This document shows, piece by piece, positions 25,707 through 32,452 of a stretch of DNA of 64,000 nt. Under the pieces are notes generated by a model, which saw only the letters and a program-made list of their open reading frames with translations, had not been told where the DNA came from and made no database searches. The position numbers were made by a program, and so were the translations under genes. The DNA is taken from the NCBI GenBank assembly GCA_963851085.1, contig CAWKNX010000019.1, forward strand, positions 186,001 to 250,000, read 5' to 3'. Source of the stretch: DATFVJ01 sp963851085 (lineage in GTDB: Bacteria > Actinomycetota > Actinomycetes > Streptosporangiales > Streptosporangiaceae). The stretch's first letter is position 1; the number at the start of each line of letters is the position of its first letter.

Positions 25707-26167
25707 TGGCAGAGGCCCCGAAGGCCTTCCGGCGTACCGGTGAGAGCGCGGCCGTTGTGCGGTGGCGCACCGGGCGGGCCAGGCACGTACGGCAGCGCAG
25801 GAAGCAGCTCCGCCGCGGCGGCCTGCCGGATCTGATCAGCGGCGGTTACGCGGGCGTACGCCGTGCCCGCAGGGATGAGGTTGCCGATGGCCAGGAAAGC
25901 GCGCTGCCCCCGTTGCGCGGCGGGAATGCGGCCCGGATGATCGGCTGCGTAACACAGGCGGGCGTTGACGCGTCGAACGCGCGGAAGACGGGCGGTGGTT
26001 CATCCCGCCCCACTGCCGGACGTGCCAGTGATTCTGGACGGCGTGGAGGCCGGGGAACCGTCAGCGGCGGCCGGGCGCCCCGCCCAGCGGTTCATGCGCG
26101 GATCCGCGGTGACGGTGAGCGGTGGGCCGCTCCGCCCGGAGGATTTCCGCCGCCCTTACCTGAGTGA
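25706..26167 (+). CDS. Basic element protein, 3' end doubtful
   Basis: ATG 25706 has GGGGGG upstream and overlaps the preceding stop. Residues 1-60 look real: MAEAPKAFRRTGESAAVV, then RQRRKQLRRGGLPDLISGGY. After about residue 58 the composition turns to Gly/Arg/Pro-rich shadow sequence that overlaps the next two genes. A single-base shift near 25875 would give a stop (TGA) directly before the next ATG, so the true gene may be only ~58 codons. Unknown role. Confidence 0.45.
   Translation: MAEAPKAFRRTGESAAVVRWRTGRARHVRQRRKQLRRGGLPDLISGGYAGVRRARRDEVADGQESALPPLRGGNAARMIGCVTQAGVDASNARKTGGGSSRPTAGRASDSGRRGGRGTVSGGRAPRPAVHARIRGDGERWAAPPGGFPPPLPE
25887..26031 (+). pseudogene. Broken zinc-ribbon protein
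   Basis: From ATG 25887 (GAGG upstream) the frame reads MARKARCPRCAAGMRPG and stops. One frame over, DDRLRNTGGR, a stop, and RVERAEDGRWFIPPHCRTCQ follow. CPRC and CRTC together would make one zinc ribbon of about 47 residues. One frameshift and one nonsense codon break it. Its stop overlaps the GTG of the next gene (GTGA). Confidence 0.45.
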
Positions 26168-26225
26168 AGGCCACGCGGCGGAGTCGCCGGGCAACCATGC
26201 CCCGATGGGCGGGACCCGGCCGTGA
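26028..26225 (+). CDS. Small hypothetical element protein, 65 aa
   Basis: GTG 26028 overlaps the previous stop (GTGA) and its own TGA overlaps the next start (TGATG), so it is packed as in an operon. Sequence: MILDGVEAGEPSAAAGRPAQ, later RPEDFRRPYLSEGHAAESPG. No recognised domain. Confidence 0.45.
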   Translation: MILDGVEAGEPSAAAGRPAQRFMRGSAVTVSGGPLRPEDFRRPYLSEGHAAESPGNHAPMGGTRP

Positions 26226-26833
26226 TGACCCTCGACGAGGCGATCAGCGAGCTTGCCGCGAAGTATTGCGGCGACTGTGGCAAGGGCCTGCCCGTGCCCG
26301 GCGTGCAGTGCCCCGCGTGTGGAGGACTGCCGCAGGCGACCCGGCAGGAATTGCAGGAGGCCCTCTCCGAGCCAGGGAAGGTCGCCCAGGTGGAGGCGGA
26401 CCGGCTGCGGGCCGAAGCGGAGCGGCTGCGGGACGCCGCCGAGGGCGCGTACCGCGACGCTGACCGGGTGCTGCACCTGGCGGGCCTCGAGCGGATGGCC
26501 GACGCGGCGCGCGGCAGGCTCGACGCAGCCGTAGCGGCGCGGATGCAGGCGCGGGCGGCCCTCGATCAGGCCGAAGCCGCCGAAGCCGCCGACGCCGGGC
26601 CGCACCGCGATGCGTACGAGAACCACCGCCAGGCGGTCCAGGCCGAGGAAGCGGCCCGCAGGCTCAGGCATGGCCCGCAGGCCGACATCGAGCAGAAGGC
26701 TCGGGCCGGGGAGCGCCAGACAATCGAGGGCGAGCAGAAGGAAAAGCCGCGCGTCTTCGGGCAGACCGTCCTCGCGCCCGGCAGCGTGAACATCCCCGGC
26801 GGTGTGTACTCACCGGGAGTGTCCGGGCGGTGA
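26225..26833 (+). CDS. Zinc-ribbon plus coiled-coil element protein
   Basis: 202 residues. N-terminal zinc ribbon CGDCGKGLPVPGVQCPACGG (residues ~16-35), then a long Ala/Glu/Arg-rich coiled coil (about 40-155; EADRLRAEAERLRDAAEGAY) and a Gly-rich tail (LAPGSVNIPGGVYSPG). It could be a structural or DNA-associated protein of the mobile element. ATG 26225 or GTG 26222. Last of five tightly packed genes (25.5-26.8 kb). Confidence 0.6.
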   Translation: MTLDEAISELAAKYCGDCGKGLPVPGVQCPACGGLPQATRQELQEALSEPGKVAQVEADRLRAEAERLRDAAEGAYRDADRVLHLAGLERMADAARGRLDAAVAARMQARAALDQAEAAEAADAGPHRDAYENHRQAVQAEEAARRLRHGPQADIEQKARAGERQTIEGEQKEKPRVFGQTVLAPGSVNIPGGVYSPGVSGR

Positions 26834-27067
26834 GCTGAGACTCCCGCGGGGAACTGTGTTTGGCCACACGCTCCGCCCCGCGGGCGCACCAGGGCGCGGG
26901 TTCTCTGACTCCTGCCCCCCGCCCTGGCGCACAGCACGAAGGTGGGCGGTTCCCCCCAGGCCCGGCCCACCTCCGCCGGGAGACCGCGGCCAAGCGTTCT
27001 GCCCACCCGGGCGGGGGCCCTCACCCGTGCGCCTGAGCATGTCACCCCGGGGCGCCGGGACCTGTGA

Positions 27068-27111
27068 CCGCGCGGCCCGGAGGGACACTTCTGGAGTGCC
27101 GGGCCGCGCGG
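27068..27111. repeat. 44-bp palindromic repeat, copy A
   Basis: Arms ccgcgcggcccgg and ccgggccgcgcgg (13 bp, perfect) around an 18-bp centre. It starts 3 bp behind the stop of the frameshifted gene at 27115-27382. The same 44-bp element follows the paralogous gene at 61582-61625. It may be a terminator. Confidence 0.85.
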
Positions 27112-27114
27112 CGT

Positions 27115-27382
27115 CTATGTGGCCGGCGGCTGCCAGCGGCCAGAGGCGATCGCGAACGCCTCGTCAAGGTGCTCGGCCGCGGACTGGTAGGCGGCGGCCT
27201 GCCCGCGGCACCGGGCGGCGCGGATGGGGGTGCCGCCAGCCGAGCCCGGCCGCGCCTTCGGTGAACAGGATCACGTTGTCTCGGAAACCGCCGCGGACGT
27301 CGGCCACGGCCGCAGCGAACGCGGGACTCGCGCCCGCGGGCGCCCCGGTGAGCGGGGTCACCCGGGGCGGGGCGGCGGTCAC
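27115..27382 (-). pseudogene. Frameshifted copy of the small gene at 61303
   Basis: The N-terminal part (TPLTGAPAGASPAFAAAVAD, then GFRDNVILFTEG) matches the gene at 61303-61578. From about 27235 the match continues in another frame: PIRAARCRGQAAAYQSAAEH, then FAIASGRWQPP and a stop at 27115. The shift lies near a run of five C. It may be a true mutation or a base-call error. GTG 27382 overlaps the upstream stop (GTGA), as in the other copy. Role unknown. Confidence 0.65.
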
Positions 27383-27660
27383 CGGTTCCCGCTGAGGACC
27401 CGGAGGACGCGGTCGATCGCCGCAGCAGCGGCGGCCAGGTCATCGACGGGGGCGATCTGCTGCGCCCAGCCCCACCAGAAGCTTTCGCCGTCGCTGTAGA
27501 CGTACTCGGCGAGCTGCTCGGCGCGCCGGTTCGTTATGTGCAGGCACGGCCGCCTGCCCTCGCCTGTGACGAGCGCGACCGCGTACGCCTGGCCGTCGAG
27601 TTCGGCAGCGAGCTTCTCCAGCTCGGCCGCGCCCGCAGCGAGATCCTGTGCATTAGCCAT
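27379..27660 (-). CDS. Conserved element protein, paralogue of the gene at 61025
   Basis: 93 residues: MANAQDLAAGAAELEKLAAE, then CLHITNRRAEQLAEYVYSDG and WWGWAQQIAPVDDLAAAAAA. It is about 90% identical to the 93-residue protein at 61025-61306. The family is common next to XRE regulators in actinomycetes; function unknown. The pattern suggests a small alpha/beta fold. It is divergent from the XRE gene at 27811, as in the other cassette. Confidence 0.75.
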   Translation of the reverse strand: MANAQDLAAGAAELEKLAAELDGQAYAVALVTGEGRRPCLHITNRRAEQLAEYVYSDGESFWWGWAQQIAPVDDLAAAAAAIDRVLRVLSGNR

Positions 27661-27810
27661 GCGTGGCCACCCCTGATCATGCCGCGTGTGCCAGCGCGGC
27701 GCCGTACACCAATGAACAGCCACTTTGCGCGCCCGGTCGGCTACCGTGGAAGGCGGTAACAGGTGCCGGTCAACACCGGTTAACGGGTGTCAACGCGAAT
27801 GGTGTACGCG

Positions 27811-29064
27811 ATGGCGGAGGGCTTTGCCGGGCGGCTGTGCGCGCTCATGGCCGACCGCGACGTCAGTCAGCGCGCCCTAGCGCCCAAGGTGCCATGCAGC
27901 ACAGCCCACGTGTCCCTGCTCGCCAGCGGCAAACGGCAGCCGTCCCCGCAGATGGCGCGCCGCATCGATGACATCCTGGGCGCGGGCGGCGAGCTGGCCG
28001 CGCTCGCCACCCCCGGCGCCGGGCCGCCCGCCGACACGGCCGCGGATACCACCCTTGAACTGGTCGAGCTGACCCGCCGGGCCGAGTGCTCCGACGTCGG
28101 ATCCGGCACGATCGAGGCCCTGTTCGCTGTGGCGGACCGGCTGTGCCGCGACTACCCGACCATTGCCCCGTCCATCCTGCGCGACCGCGCCCGCACATAC
28201 CTGCGGTACGTGCTTGATCTCCTCGACAAGCGGACCACCCTGCGCCAGCACCGTGAGCTGCTCGTCGCCGCTGGATGGCTCGCCGCGCTGCTCGCCTGCG
28301 TCTGCTACGACGCTGGCGACCCGGCCGCGGCCGAGACCGCCCGCAGGCTCACGCGCCAGCTCGGCGAGCACGCCGGGGCCGGTGAGCTGGCCGGCTGGGC
28401 GTTCGAGATCGCGGCATGGTTCGCCCTTGTCGAGCGCCGGTTCGCCGACACCGTCGAACTGTCGGAAGCGGGCCTGGCCCGCGCCGGGGTGAGCAATGCC
28501 GGTATCCAGCTCACCCTCCAGGCGGCCCGTGGATACGCCCGGATGGGCGACAGCCGCGCCGGGCAGATGCTCGCCGACGGCCGCAGGATGCTGGACCGGC
28601 TGCCCGAGCCTGAGCACCCGGAACATCACTTCGTGTTCGACAGGGACAAGCATGAGTTCTACGCCGCGACGATCTACACATGGCTGGGTACGGACGACGC
28701 GGCAGCCGCCGAGCACGCCGCCGAGGTGGCCGCCCGCTGCCGGAACGCGGACGGCACCGCCCGCTGGCCGACGCGGCTTTCTACGACGCTAGTGAACATG
28801 GCCGTCCTTGCGAGCCGCCGCGGCGACCTCGATGAGGCCGTGAGCCTGGGCGCTGATTCGCTGGGGTGCGGCAGGCGGTCAGCCGAGTTGCTGCCGCGTG
28901 CCGCCGAGCTGGAGCAGCACCTCGCGGACCGGTACCCGCACGAACGTCTGACAGGTGAGTACAGCGAGATCCTGCGTGACGAGGTTCGCGCGCTGCCGCC
29001 GCGAGATGCCCGCTGGCTGCATGACGTAGTGGGCAGACGTGCGGGCTCCAGGGCGTTACCCTAA
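27811..29064 (+). CDS. XRE-family regulator with TPR-like C-terminus (cassette 1)
   Basis: 417 residues. N-terminal helix-turn-helix (LCALMADRDVSQRALAPKVP, then VSLLASGKRQPSPQMARRID), followed by a long helical TPR-like region. Start at ATG 27811 because the paralogue at 60868 begins at the corresponding place and both share the upstream sequence cgcgaatggtgtacgcg. It probably regulates its own cassette and the divergent gene pair. Confidence 0.8.
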   Translation: MAEGFAGRLCALMADRDVSQRALAPKVPCSTAHVSLLASGKRQPSPQMARRIDDILGAGGELAALATPGAGPPADTAADTTLELVELTRRAECSDVGSGTIEALFAVADRLCRDYPTIAPSILRDRARTYLRYVLDLLDKRTTLRQHRELLVAAGWLAALLACVCYDAGDPAAAETARRLTRQLGEHAGAGELAGWAFEIAAWFALVERRFADTVELSEAGLARAGVSNAGIQLTLQAARGYARMGDSRAGQMLADGRRMLDRLPEPEHPEHHFVFDRDKHEFYAATIYTWLGTDDAAAAEHAAEVAARCRNADGTARWPTRLSTTLVNMAVLASRRGDLDEAVSLGADSLGCGRRSAELLPRAAELEQHLADRYPHERLTGEYSEILRDEVRALPPRDARWLHDVVGRRAGSRALP

Positions 29065-29138
29065 CCGGGCGTACACCAATGCGCTGAACGCCCAGCCGGG
29101 CCTATGGCCGACGGGGCGTTCGCATTCGCGCCGGAGGG

Positions 29139-29300
29139 TCAGCCCGAGCACAGCCCCTGAGCCTTGGCCGCCGCGAGGTCCCTGGCCACGGTCCCGTGGG
29201 CGTAGACGCTGCCCACGTCGGCCAGGCTGTATCCCCACCGGCCACCCGAAGCCAGTGACATGCTGGGCAAGGCGTCCAGGTCGCCGCCGATCGTCGAGAT
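29139..29300 (-). pseudogene. C-terminal remnant of a lipoprotein (paralogue of 58420)
   Basis: Reads LASGGRWGYSLADVGSVYAH, then GTVARDLAAAKAQGLCSG to the stop at 29139. It matches YSGGRWGFSPSDMSMYGHGS plus KDIAAAKAKGLCSG at the end of the lipoprotein at 58420. Signal peptide and the first ~120 residues are missing. It lies behind the XRE gene, on the opposite strand, as in the second cassette. Confidence 0.7.
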
Positions 29301-29568
29301 CATCGATGGGACCGTGGCACACCTTCTGTGCTGGGAGCAGCACGAGCGGGACGGGTCGTGGTGGGCGTGGGTCGTGGGTCCAGTCGACCGGGTCTCCTGT
29401 CCGGGCACCGGCACCGCGTTACCGGCACCGCGTAATCAGTGTCCGAGCCGCATCAGTGTCCGAGCCGCCACGGTGCGCCCGCTTGAGTCCCCGGATGTCT
29501 ACCAGCACGTGCCGCGCCGGGTCCACGGCAGCGACGGTCAGATTCGTCCGTGGGCTCCACCGGCCTGA
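29260..29568 (+). CDS. Small element protein (EIIDGTVAHLLCWEQ type)
   Basis: 102 residues: VEIIDGTVAHLLCWEQHERD, then GSWWAWV and, at the end, YQHVPRRVHGSDGQIRPWAP. This type of protein is common in actinomycete mobile elements; function unknown. The centre (VSCPGTGTALPAPRNQ) looks foreign and contains a direct duplication (tgtccgagccgc twice, at about 29440-29470), so the gene may be damaged. The N-terminus seems truncated and overlaps the lipoprotein remnant. Confidence 0.5.
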   Translation: MLGKASRSPPIVEIIDGTVAHLLCWEQHERDGSWWAWVVGPVDRVSCPGTGTALPAPRNQCPSRISVRAATVRPLESPDVYQHVPRRVHGSDGQIRPWAPPA

Positions 29569-29724
29569 CGTGGCAGCTTTACGCCTGGCGGTGGCGTGCC
29601 CTTCCAGTCGAACTTCGGCGGATGTGACCAGTCGGCCGCGAGGCCGGAAGCCGGAACCGGGCCCGCGCTGCCAGGTCGGCGATGGCGACCGCTGCCACGA
29701 TCGCCACGGCGGCGGTGTGGGCTG

Positions 29725-29904
29725 CTAGCCCGGCGGTTGCGGGAGGCCGAGCGCGGCGGCGCGGGCGGTGAGGAGCGCGGCGGCTTGGGACGGTTCGGGC
29801 CGGGAGAGCGTGGCGGCCGCGTCACGGCCGAGGCGTTCGCGTTCGGCTGCCTCGGTGGCTTCGCGGTGTGCGCGCTCTGCTATCTGCTGCGATGTCTGGA
29901 TCAC
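29725..29904 (-). CDS. Small helical element protein, 59 aa
   Basis: From GTG 29904 (AGGA upstream): MIQTSQQIAERAHREATEAA, then ERERLGRDAAATLSRPEPSQ and ALLTARAAALGLP. An amphipathic helical protein with no recognised domain. Its upstream region carries a 44-bp palindrome and the TTGACGC/GGTGTAC motifs (29942-30022). A related, broken gene is at 31374-31600. Confidence 0.55.
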   Translation of the reverse strand: MIQTSQQIAERAHREATEAAERERLGRDAAATLSRPEPSQAAALLTARAAALGLPQPPG

Positions 29905-29941
29905 GGCGTTCCTGGGCGGGGTGGCGGGGTGGTGCGGTGCC

Positions 29942-30022
29942 CCGCGCGGCCCGGAGGGACACTCCAGGATTGCCGGGCCGCGCGGAGGCTTGTTTGACGC
30001 GCTTTCGCCGGTTCTGGTGTAC
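29942..30022. repeat. Composite repeat, copy B: palindrome, TTGACGC, GGTGTAC
   Basis: 13-bp arms ccgcgcggcccgg (29942-29954) and its inverse (29973-29985), then 8 bp, TTGACGC (29994-30000), 15 bp, GGTGTAC (30016-30022). It lies 37 bp before the start of the minus-strand gene at 29904. Confidence 0.8.
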
Positions 30023-30044
30023 GTGCGGTGGAACGTCGGCGTGA

Positions 30045-30242
30045 TTACCGTGGAAGTGATTCGGTGCTCGTGTAGTCCCACAAGCTGGCCGGGCCGCTGT
30101 GGCGCTCCCACCACGCGCGAAGCTGGTCCGCATTGTCGCGTGCTTCGGTCAGCACGCGCAGCTCGGTCTCGCCGCTCTTGTCCAGTTGGCCAGCCCTCCT
30201 GGCCCCCTGCAGGTCAACGATGCGCGCAGCATGGTCCATCAT
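30045..30242 (-). CDS. Small element protein, 65 aa
   Basis: MMDHAARIVDLQGARRAGQL, then ELRVLTEARDNADQLRAWWE. Helical, soluble, not recognised. Start ATG 30242 or 30239 (GTAGG upstream). It follows the Cys-rich gene by 6 bp, so both are cotranscribed on the minus strand. Confidence 0.6.
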   Translation of the reverse strand: MMDHAARIVDLQGARRAGQLDKSGETELRVLTEARDNADQLRAWWERHSGPASLWDYTSTESLPR

Positions 30243-30248
30243 GGCGAC

Positions 30249-30458
30249 CTACTTCTCGACGTGCGGCGGATCGTACAGAAAAGTCTCGCGGCCCAGCTCG
30301 CCACAGCCAAGGCACTTACGCCAGATATGGCCCATGCCCCGGCCCCGCCCGGCCACCTCGATATTCCGGCGGCAGTCACACGGCATCCAGCCGACCAGGA
30401 TGCGGCCGAGGCCGAGCCCATGGCCGTACGGGCAGTACGACGGGCGGTTTTCGCTCAC
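30249..30458 (-). CDS. Small Cys-rich element protein
   Basis: 69 residues: MSENRPSYCPYGHGLGLGRI, then GWMPCDC and KCLGCGELGRETFLYDPPH. CPYGH, CDC and CLGC suggest two metal sites. This family is frequent in actinomycete integrative elements. The GTG at 30458 is chosen because it overlaps the stop of the preceding small gene (GTGA). Confidence 0.65.
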   Translation of the reverse strand: MSENRPSYCPYGHGLGLGRILVGWMPCDCRRNIEVAGRGRGMGHIWRKCLGCGELGRETFLYDPPHVEK

Positions 30459-30616
30459 GCGTGCGGCCACATCCCGCAGCGTCCCCGTTCAGCGCCGCGT
30501 TTATGCCTGAACCGGCCTGCTCTGCCGGCTCGACGGGCCAGTCCGTATGGGTGGCGGCCGGGCAAGAGCTCTAACCGCGGCGGCCAGCGCCCGGGCGCCG
30601 GTTCAGTCACGTTCAC
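30455..30616 (-). CDS. Small basic element protein, ~53 aa
   Basis: From GTG 30616 (or 30610): MNVTEPAPGRWPPRLELLPG, then RHPYGLARRAGRAGRF and CGMWPHA. Basic and Pro/Arg-rich. Support comes from its GTGA overlap with the next gene and from the composite repeat directly upstream (30631-30706). Not recognised. Confidence 0.45.
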   Translation of the reverse strand: MNVTEPAPGRWPPRLELLPGRHPYGLARRAGRAGRFRHKRGAERGRCGMWPHA

Positions 30617-30630
30617 CCGGGCGGGACCTG

Positions 30631-30706
30631 CCCGCGCGGCCGGGCGCATGGGGGTTCCGGCCGCGCGGGCTGATGGTTTGACGCGCTGCCGCCGTTGTGG
30701 GTGTAC
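30631..30706. repeat. Composite repeat, copy C
   Basis: Arms cccgcgcggccgg (30631-30643) and inverse (30657-30669), 8 bp, TTGACGC (30678-30684), 15 bp, GGTGTAC (30700-30706). It is 14 bp before the minus-strand start at 30616. Confidence 0.8.
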
Positions 30707-30869
30707 ATGCGGCGCCAGGTGCAAGAGCGGGGCCAGCGGTAGTCAGCAGGCCGCCGCCCAGCACCCTAGCTGCCCGCAGGTCCGTACAGGCCGGGCGGCC
30801 CGCCGCGCCCGGGTCCTGCCTGCTCTGGTCCCCGGGGTGGCAGGTTTCCGGGTGCGGCGGGCCTGTTGT

Positions 30870-30951
30870 CCCGCGCAGCCGGCCGGGGGAATCTTCCGGC
30901 CGGCCGCGCGGGCGTCTATACGTTGACGCTCTGCCACACCTGCCGGTGCAC
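30870..30951. repeat. Composite repeat, copy D
   Basis: Long arms cccgcgcagccggccgg (30870-30886) and ccggccggccgcgcggg (30896-30912, one mismatch), 10 bp, TTGACGC (30923-30929), 15 bp, GGTGCAC (30945-30951, one-base variant). Confidence 0.75.
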
Positions 30952-30976
30952 ATGCGGCGGAAGGTGCCCATGTGGG

Positions 30977-31324
30977 TCAGCTGGGCCACTCAGGCTCCCC
31001 CGGCCCAGTGAGCCGCTGCGCCTGCCCGGTGCCCGTCACGTGGCCGTAGAAGACCCCGCGGTACTTCAGGTAGCGCTCTCGCAGCCTGGTGTAGGTGTCG
31101 TCGCTGGCGTTTTGCAGCCGCCCCAGCATCCGCCGGGACAGCGGCACGTAGGCGTACTCGCCCGCGCCCGTGCGCCCGTCGAAGCGGAGCCGGGTGTACA
31201 GGAACTGGTGGTGCTCGCCGTACAGGAAAACCCCGTCGACCGGGGCGCCGCGGTCGTGGAGGAATACCTGGAGTCTCACGGTCCCGGGTGGCTGCCACGG
31301 AGGGTAACCGGGGGATAAGTGCAT
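30977..31324 (-). CDS. Conserved element protein, ~115 aa
   Basis: Reads VRLQVFLHDRGAPVDGVFLY, then FLYTRLRFDGRTGAGEYAYV, LSRRMLGRLQNASDDTYTRL and YLKYRGVFYGHVTG. A soluble alpha/beta protein with natural composition; not recognised. Start uncertain: ATG 31324 has no clear ribosome-binding site; a GTG further upstream in frame is possible. Confidence 0.6.
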   Translation of the reverse strand: MHLSPGYPPWQPPGTVRLQVFLHDRGAPVDGVFLYGEHHQFLYTRLRFDGRTGAGEYAYVPLSRRMLGRLQNASDDTYTRLRERYLKYRGVFYGHVTGTGQAQRLTGPGEPEWPS

Positions 31325-31373
31325 CGGCCGTCGCCGCGGTCCCGCAGGGTGGCTGTTCACTCGGCGCTCGCTC

Positions 31374-31600
31374 TTATCTGGGGCGATAACGAGCGCGGCC
31401 CAGCCCACGGCATAACGGGGGTCCTTCCGGGGACAGCCCGAGGGCGACGGCCGCGGCGACCCGCAGGGCCGTCTCCTCCGGGGTGTAGGCGCGGGCACGC
31501 CTGTCGGCCTCGTCAGCCTCGCGGCGGGCGTGTTCGGCTGCCTGCCAATCCTCACCGTAGGCGTGTTCGGCGGCCTGTAGTCGGCCGGTGTCTTGATCAC
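31374..31600 (-). pseudogene. Frameshifted paralogue of the 59-aa helical protein
   Basis: GTG ATC AAG ACA at 31600 equals the start GTG ATC CAG ACA of the gene at 29904. After about five codons the plausible protein continues in another frame: GRLQAAEHAYGEDWQAAEHA, then EADEADRRARAYTPEETALR to TAA at 31374. AGGGA lies before the GTG. A composite repeat lies 38 bp upstream, the same distance as in the other copy. Confidence 0.5.
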
Positions 31601-31638
31601 GGCTGGTTCCCTGGCGCGGTGTTCGCGGTGCGGTGGCC

Positions 31639-31715
31639 CCGCGCGGCCCAGGGACGGTGGGGTTTCCGGGCCGCGCGGAGGTTAGTTGGACGCGTCCCTG
31701 TCGCGGCCGGTGTAC
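31639..31715. repeat. Composite repeat, copy E
   Basis: Arms ccgcgcggccc (31639-31649) and inverse (31668-31678), 7 bp, TTGGACGC (31686-31693), 15 bp, GGTGTAC (31709-31715). Confidence 0.8.
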
Positions 31716-31860
31716 GTGGGGGCGGGTCTGCCTGCTCTCTGCGTGAATAGCCGCAGCCCGGGCCGACCGTCGCCGGGGGTGGCAAGAGCCCCGATGGCGG
31801 CGCGCAAGCCCGGGTCGCGGCGAGTTCCTCTGTCATCTGCTGGAGCGCGGCCGTAAGCAC
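31682..31860 (-). pseudogene. Frameshifted small element gene
   Basis: From GTG 31860 the frame reads VLTAALQQMTEELAATRA; the continuation DPGLRAAIGALATPGDGRPG, then RLFTQRAGRPAPTYTGRDRD lies one frame over and ends at 31682. Together they form a natural ~58-residue protein. The shift lies near 31815. Not recognised. Confidence 0.45.
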
Positions 31861-32107
31861 AAGCCTCCGCGACTACCTCCCCGACGGCTAACAACCCCGC
31901 AGCCCCCGCGCCACCACCAATCCCTTCACCCCGGCCGGTCACCCACGCACCGCGCCCGCCATCAGCGCCGCAAACCGGCCACCAGCACCCGGAAACCGGG
32001 CCAAACGGCGATCAGCGCCGGTGTCAGACCCCAGCGCCATACTCAAAACAGGCCACCGCCACAGTTCTGTCGGTACAAGACCGGCAGTTCTGTCGGTAAC
32101 CCAGGGG

Positions 32108-32196
32108 CGGAGGCTCGGGGATTTGAACCCCGGATGGGCGCGAACCCAAACCGCATTAGCAGTGCGGCGCCATAGACCGGACTAGGCGAAGCCTCC
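32108..32196 (-). tRNA. tRNA-Ser (anticodon GCT)
   Basis: Acceptor stem GGAGGCT (32190-32196) pairs with AGCCTCC (32109-32115, read on the minus strand), discriminator G, no encoded CCA. The anticodon arm CCGCACTGCTAATGCGG has the loop CTGCTAA, anticodon GCT. A long variable arm and a T arm with GGTTCAAATCC are present, as expected for a class II tRNA-Ser. Reads AGC/AGU codons. Its 3' end faces the mobile block at 25.5-32.1 kb. Confidence 0.93.
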
Positions 32197-32452
32197 CGAA
32201 CGACCATACGGTCCGAGACAGCGTACCGGCCACGGCGCGGGCACGGCAAAGCAGTACGCCCCAACGGTCATCCGCACCGACGCCTGCGGGAAGGCCCAGA
32301 GACCAGCTCGGGCAGGCGACAGGCGACGGAGTGCCCGCCACCCCGGCCCGGCACGTCCACGAGGTGTGGCCGTCCTGAGGGACCTGGCCCGCCGCCGCCC
32401 ATGCCGCCGCGCGTGCCTGGCGCGGCGCCGCCGCGCGCCCCTGGCAGACGGC

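Larger units (their letters stand above)
30617..30976. other. Region with two composite repeats
   Basis: Holds repeats C and D. A minus-strand frame between them reads TRKPATPGTRAGRTRARRAA and could be part of a very small gene, but no start codon is evident after repeat D. Confidence 0.5.

Noticed and set aside
29942..31715. CRISPR array
   Set aside because: The repeats are palindromes of varied sequence at 240-770 bp distance with genes between them, not short regular repeats with equal spacers; no cas genes.
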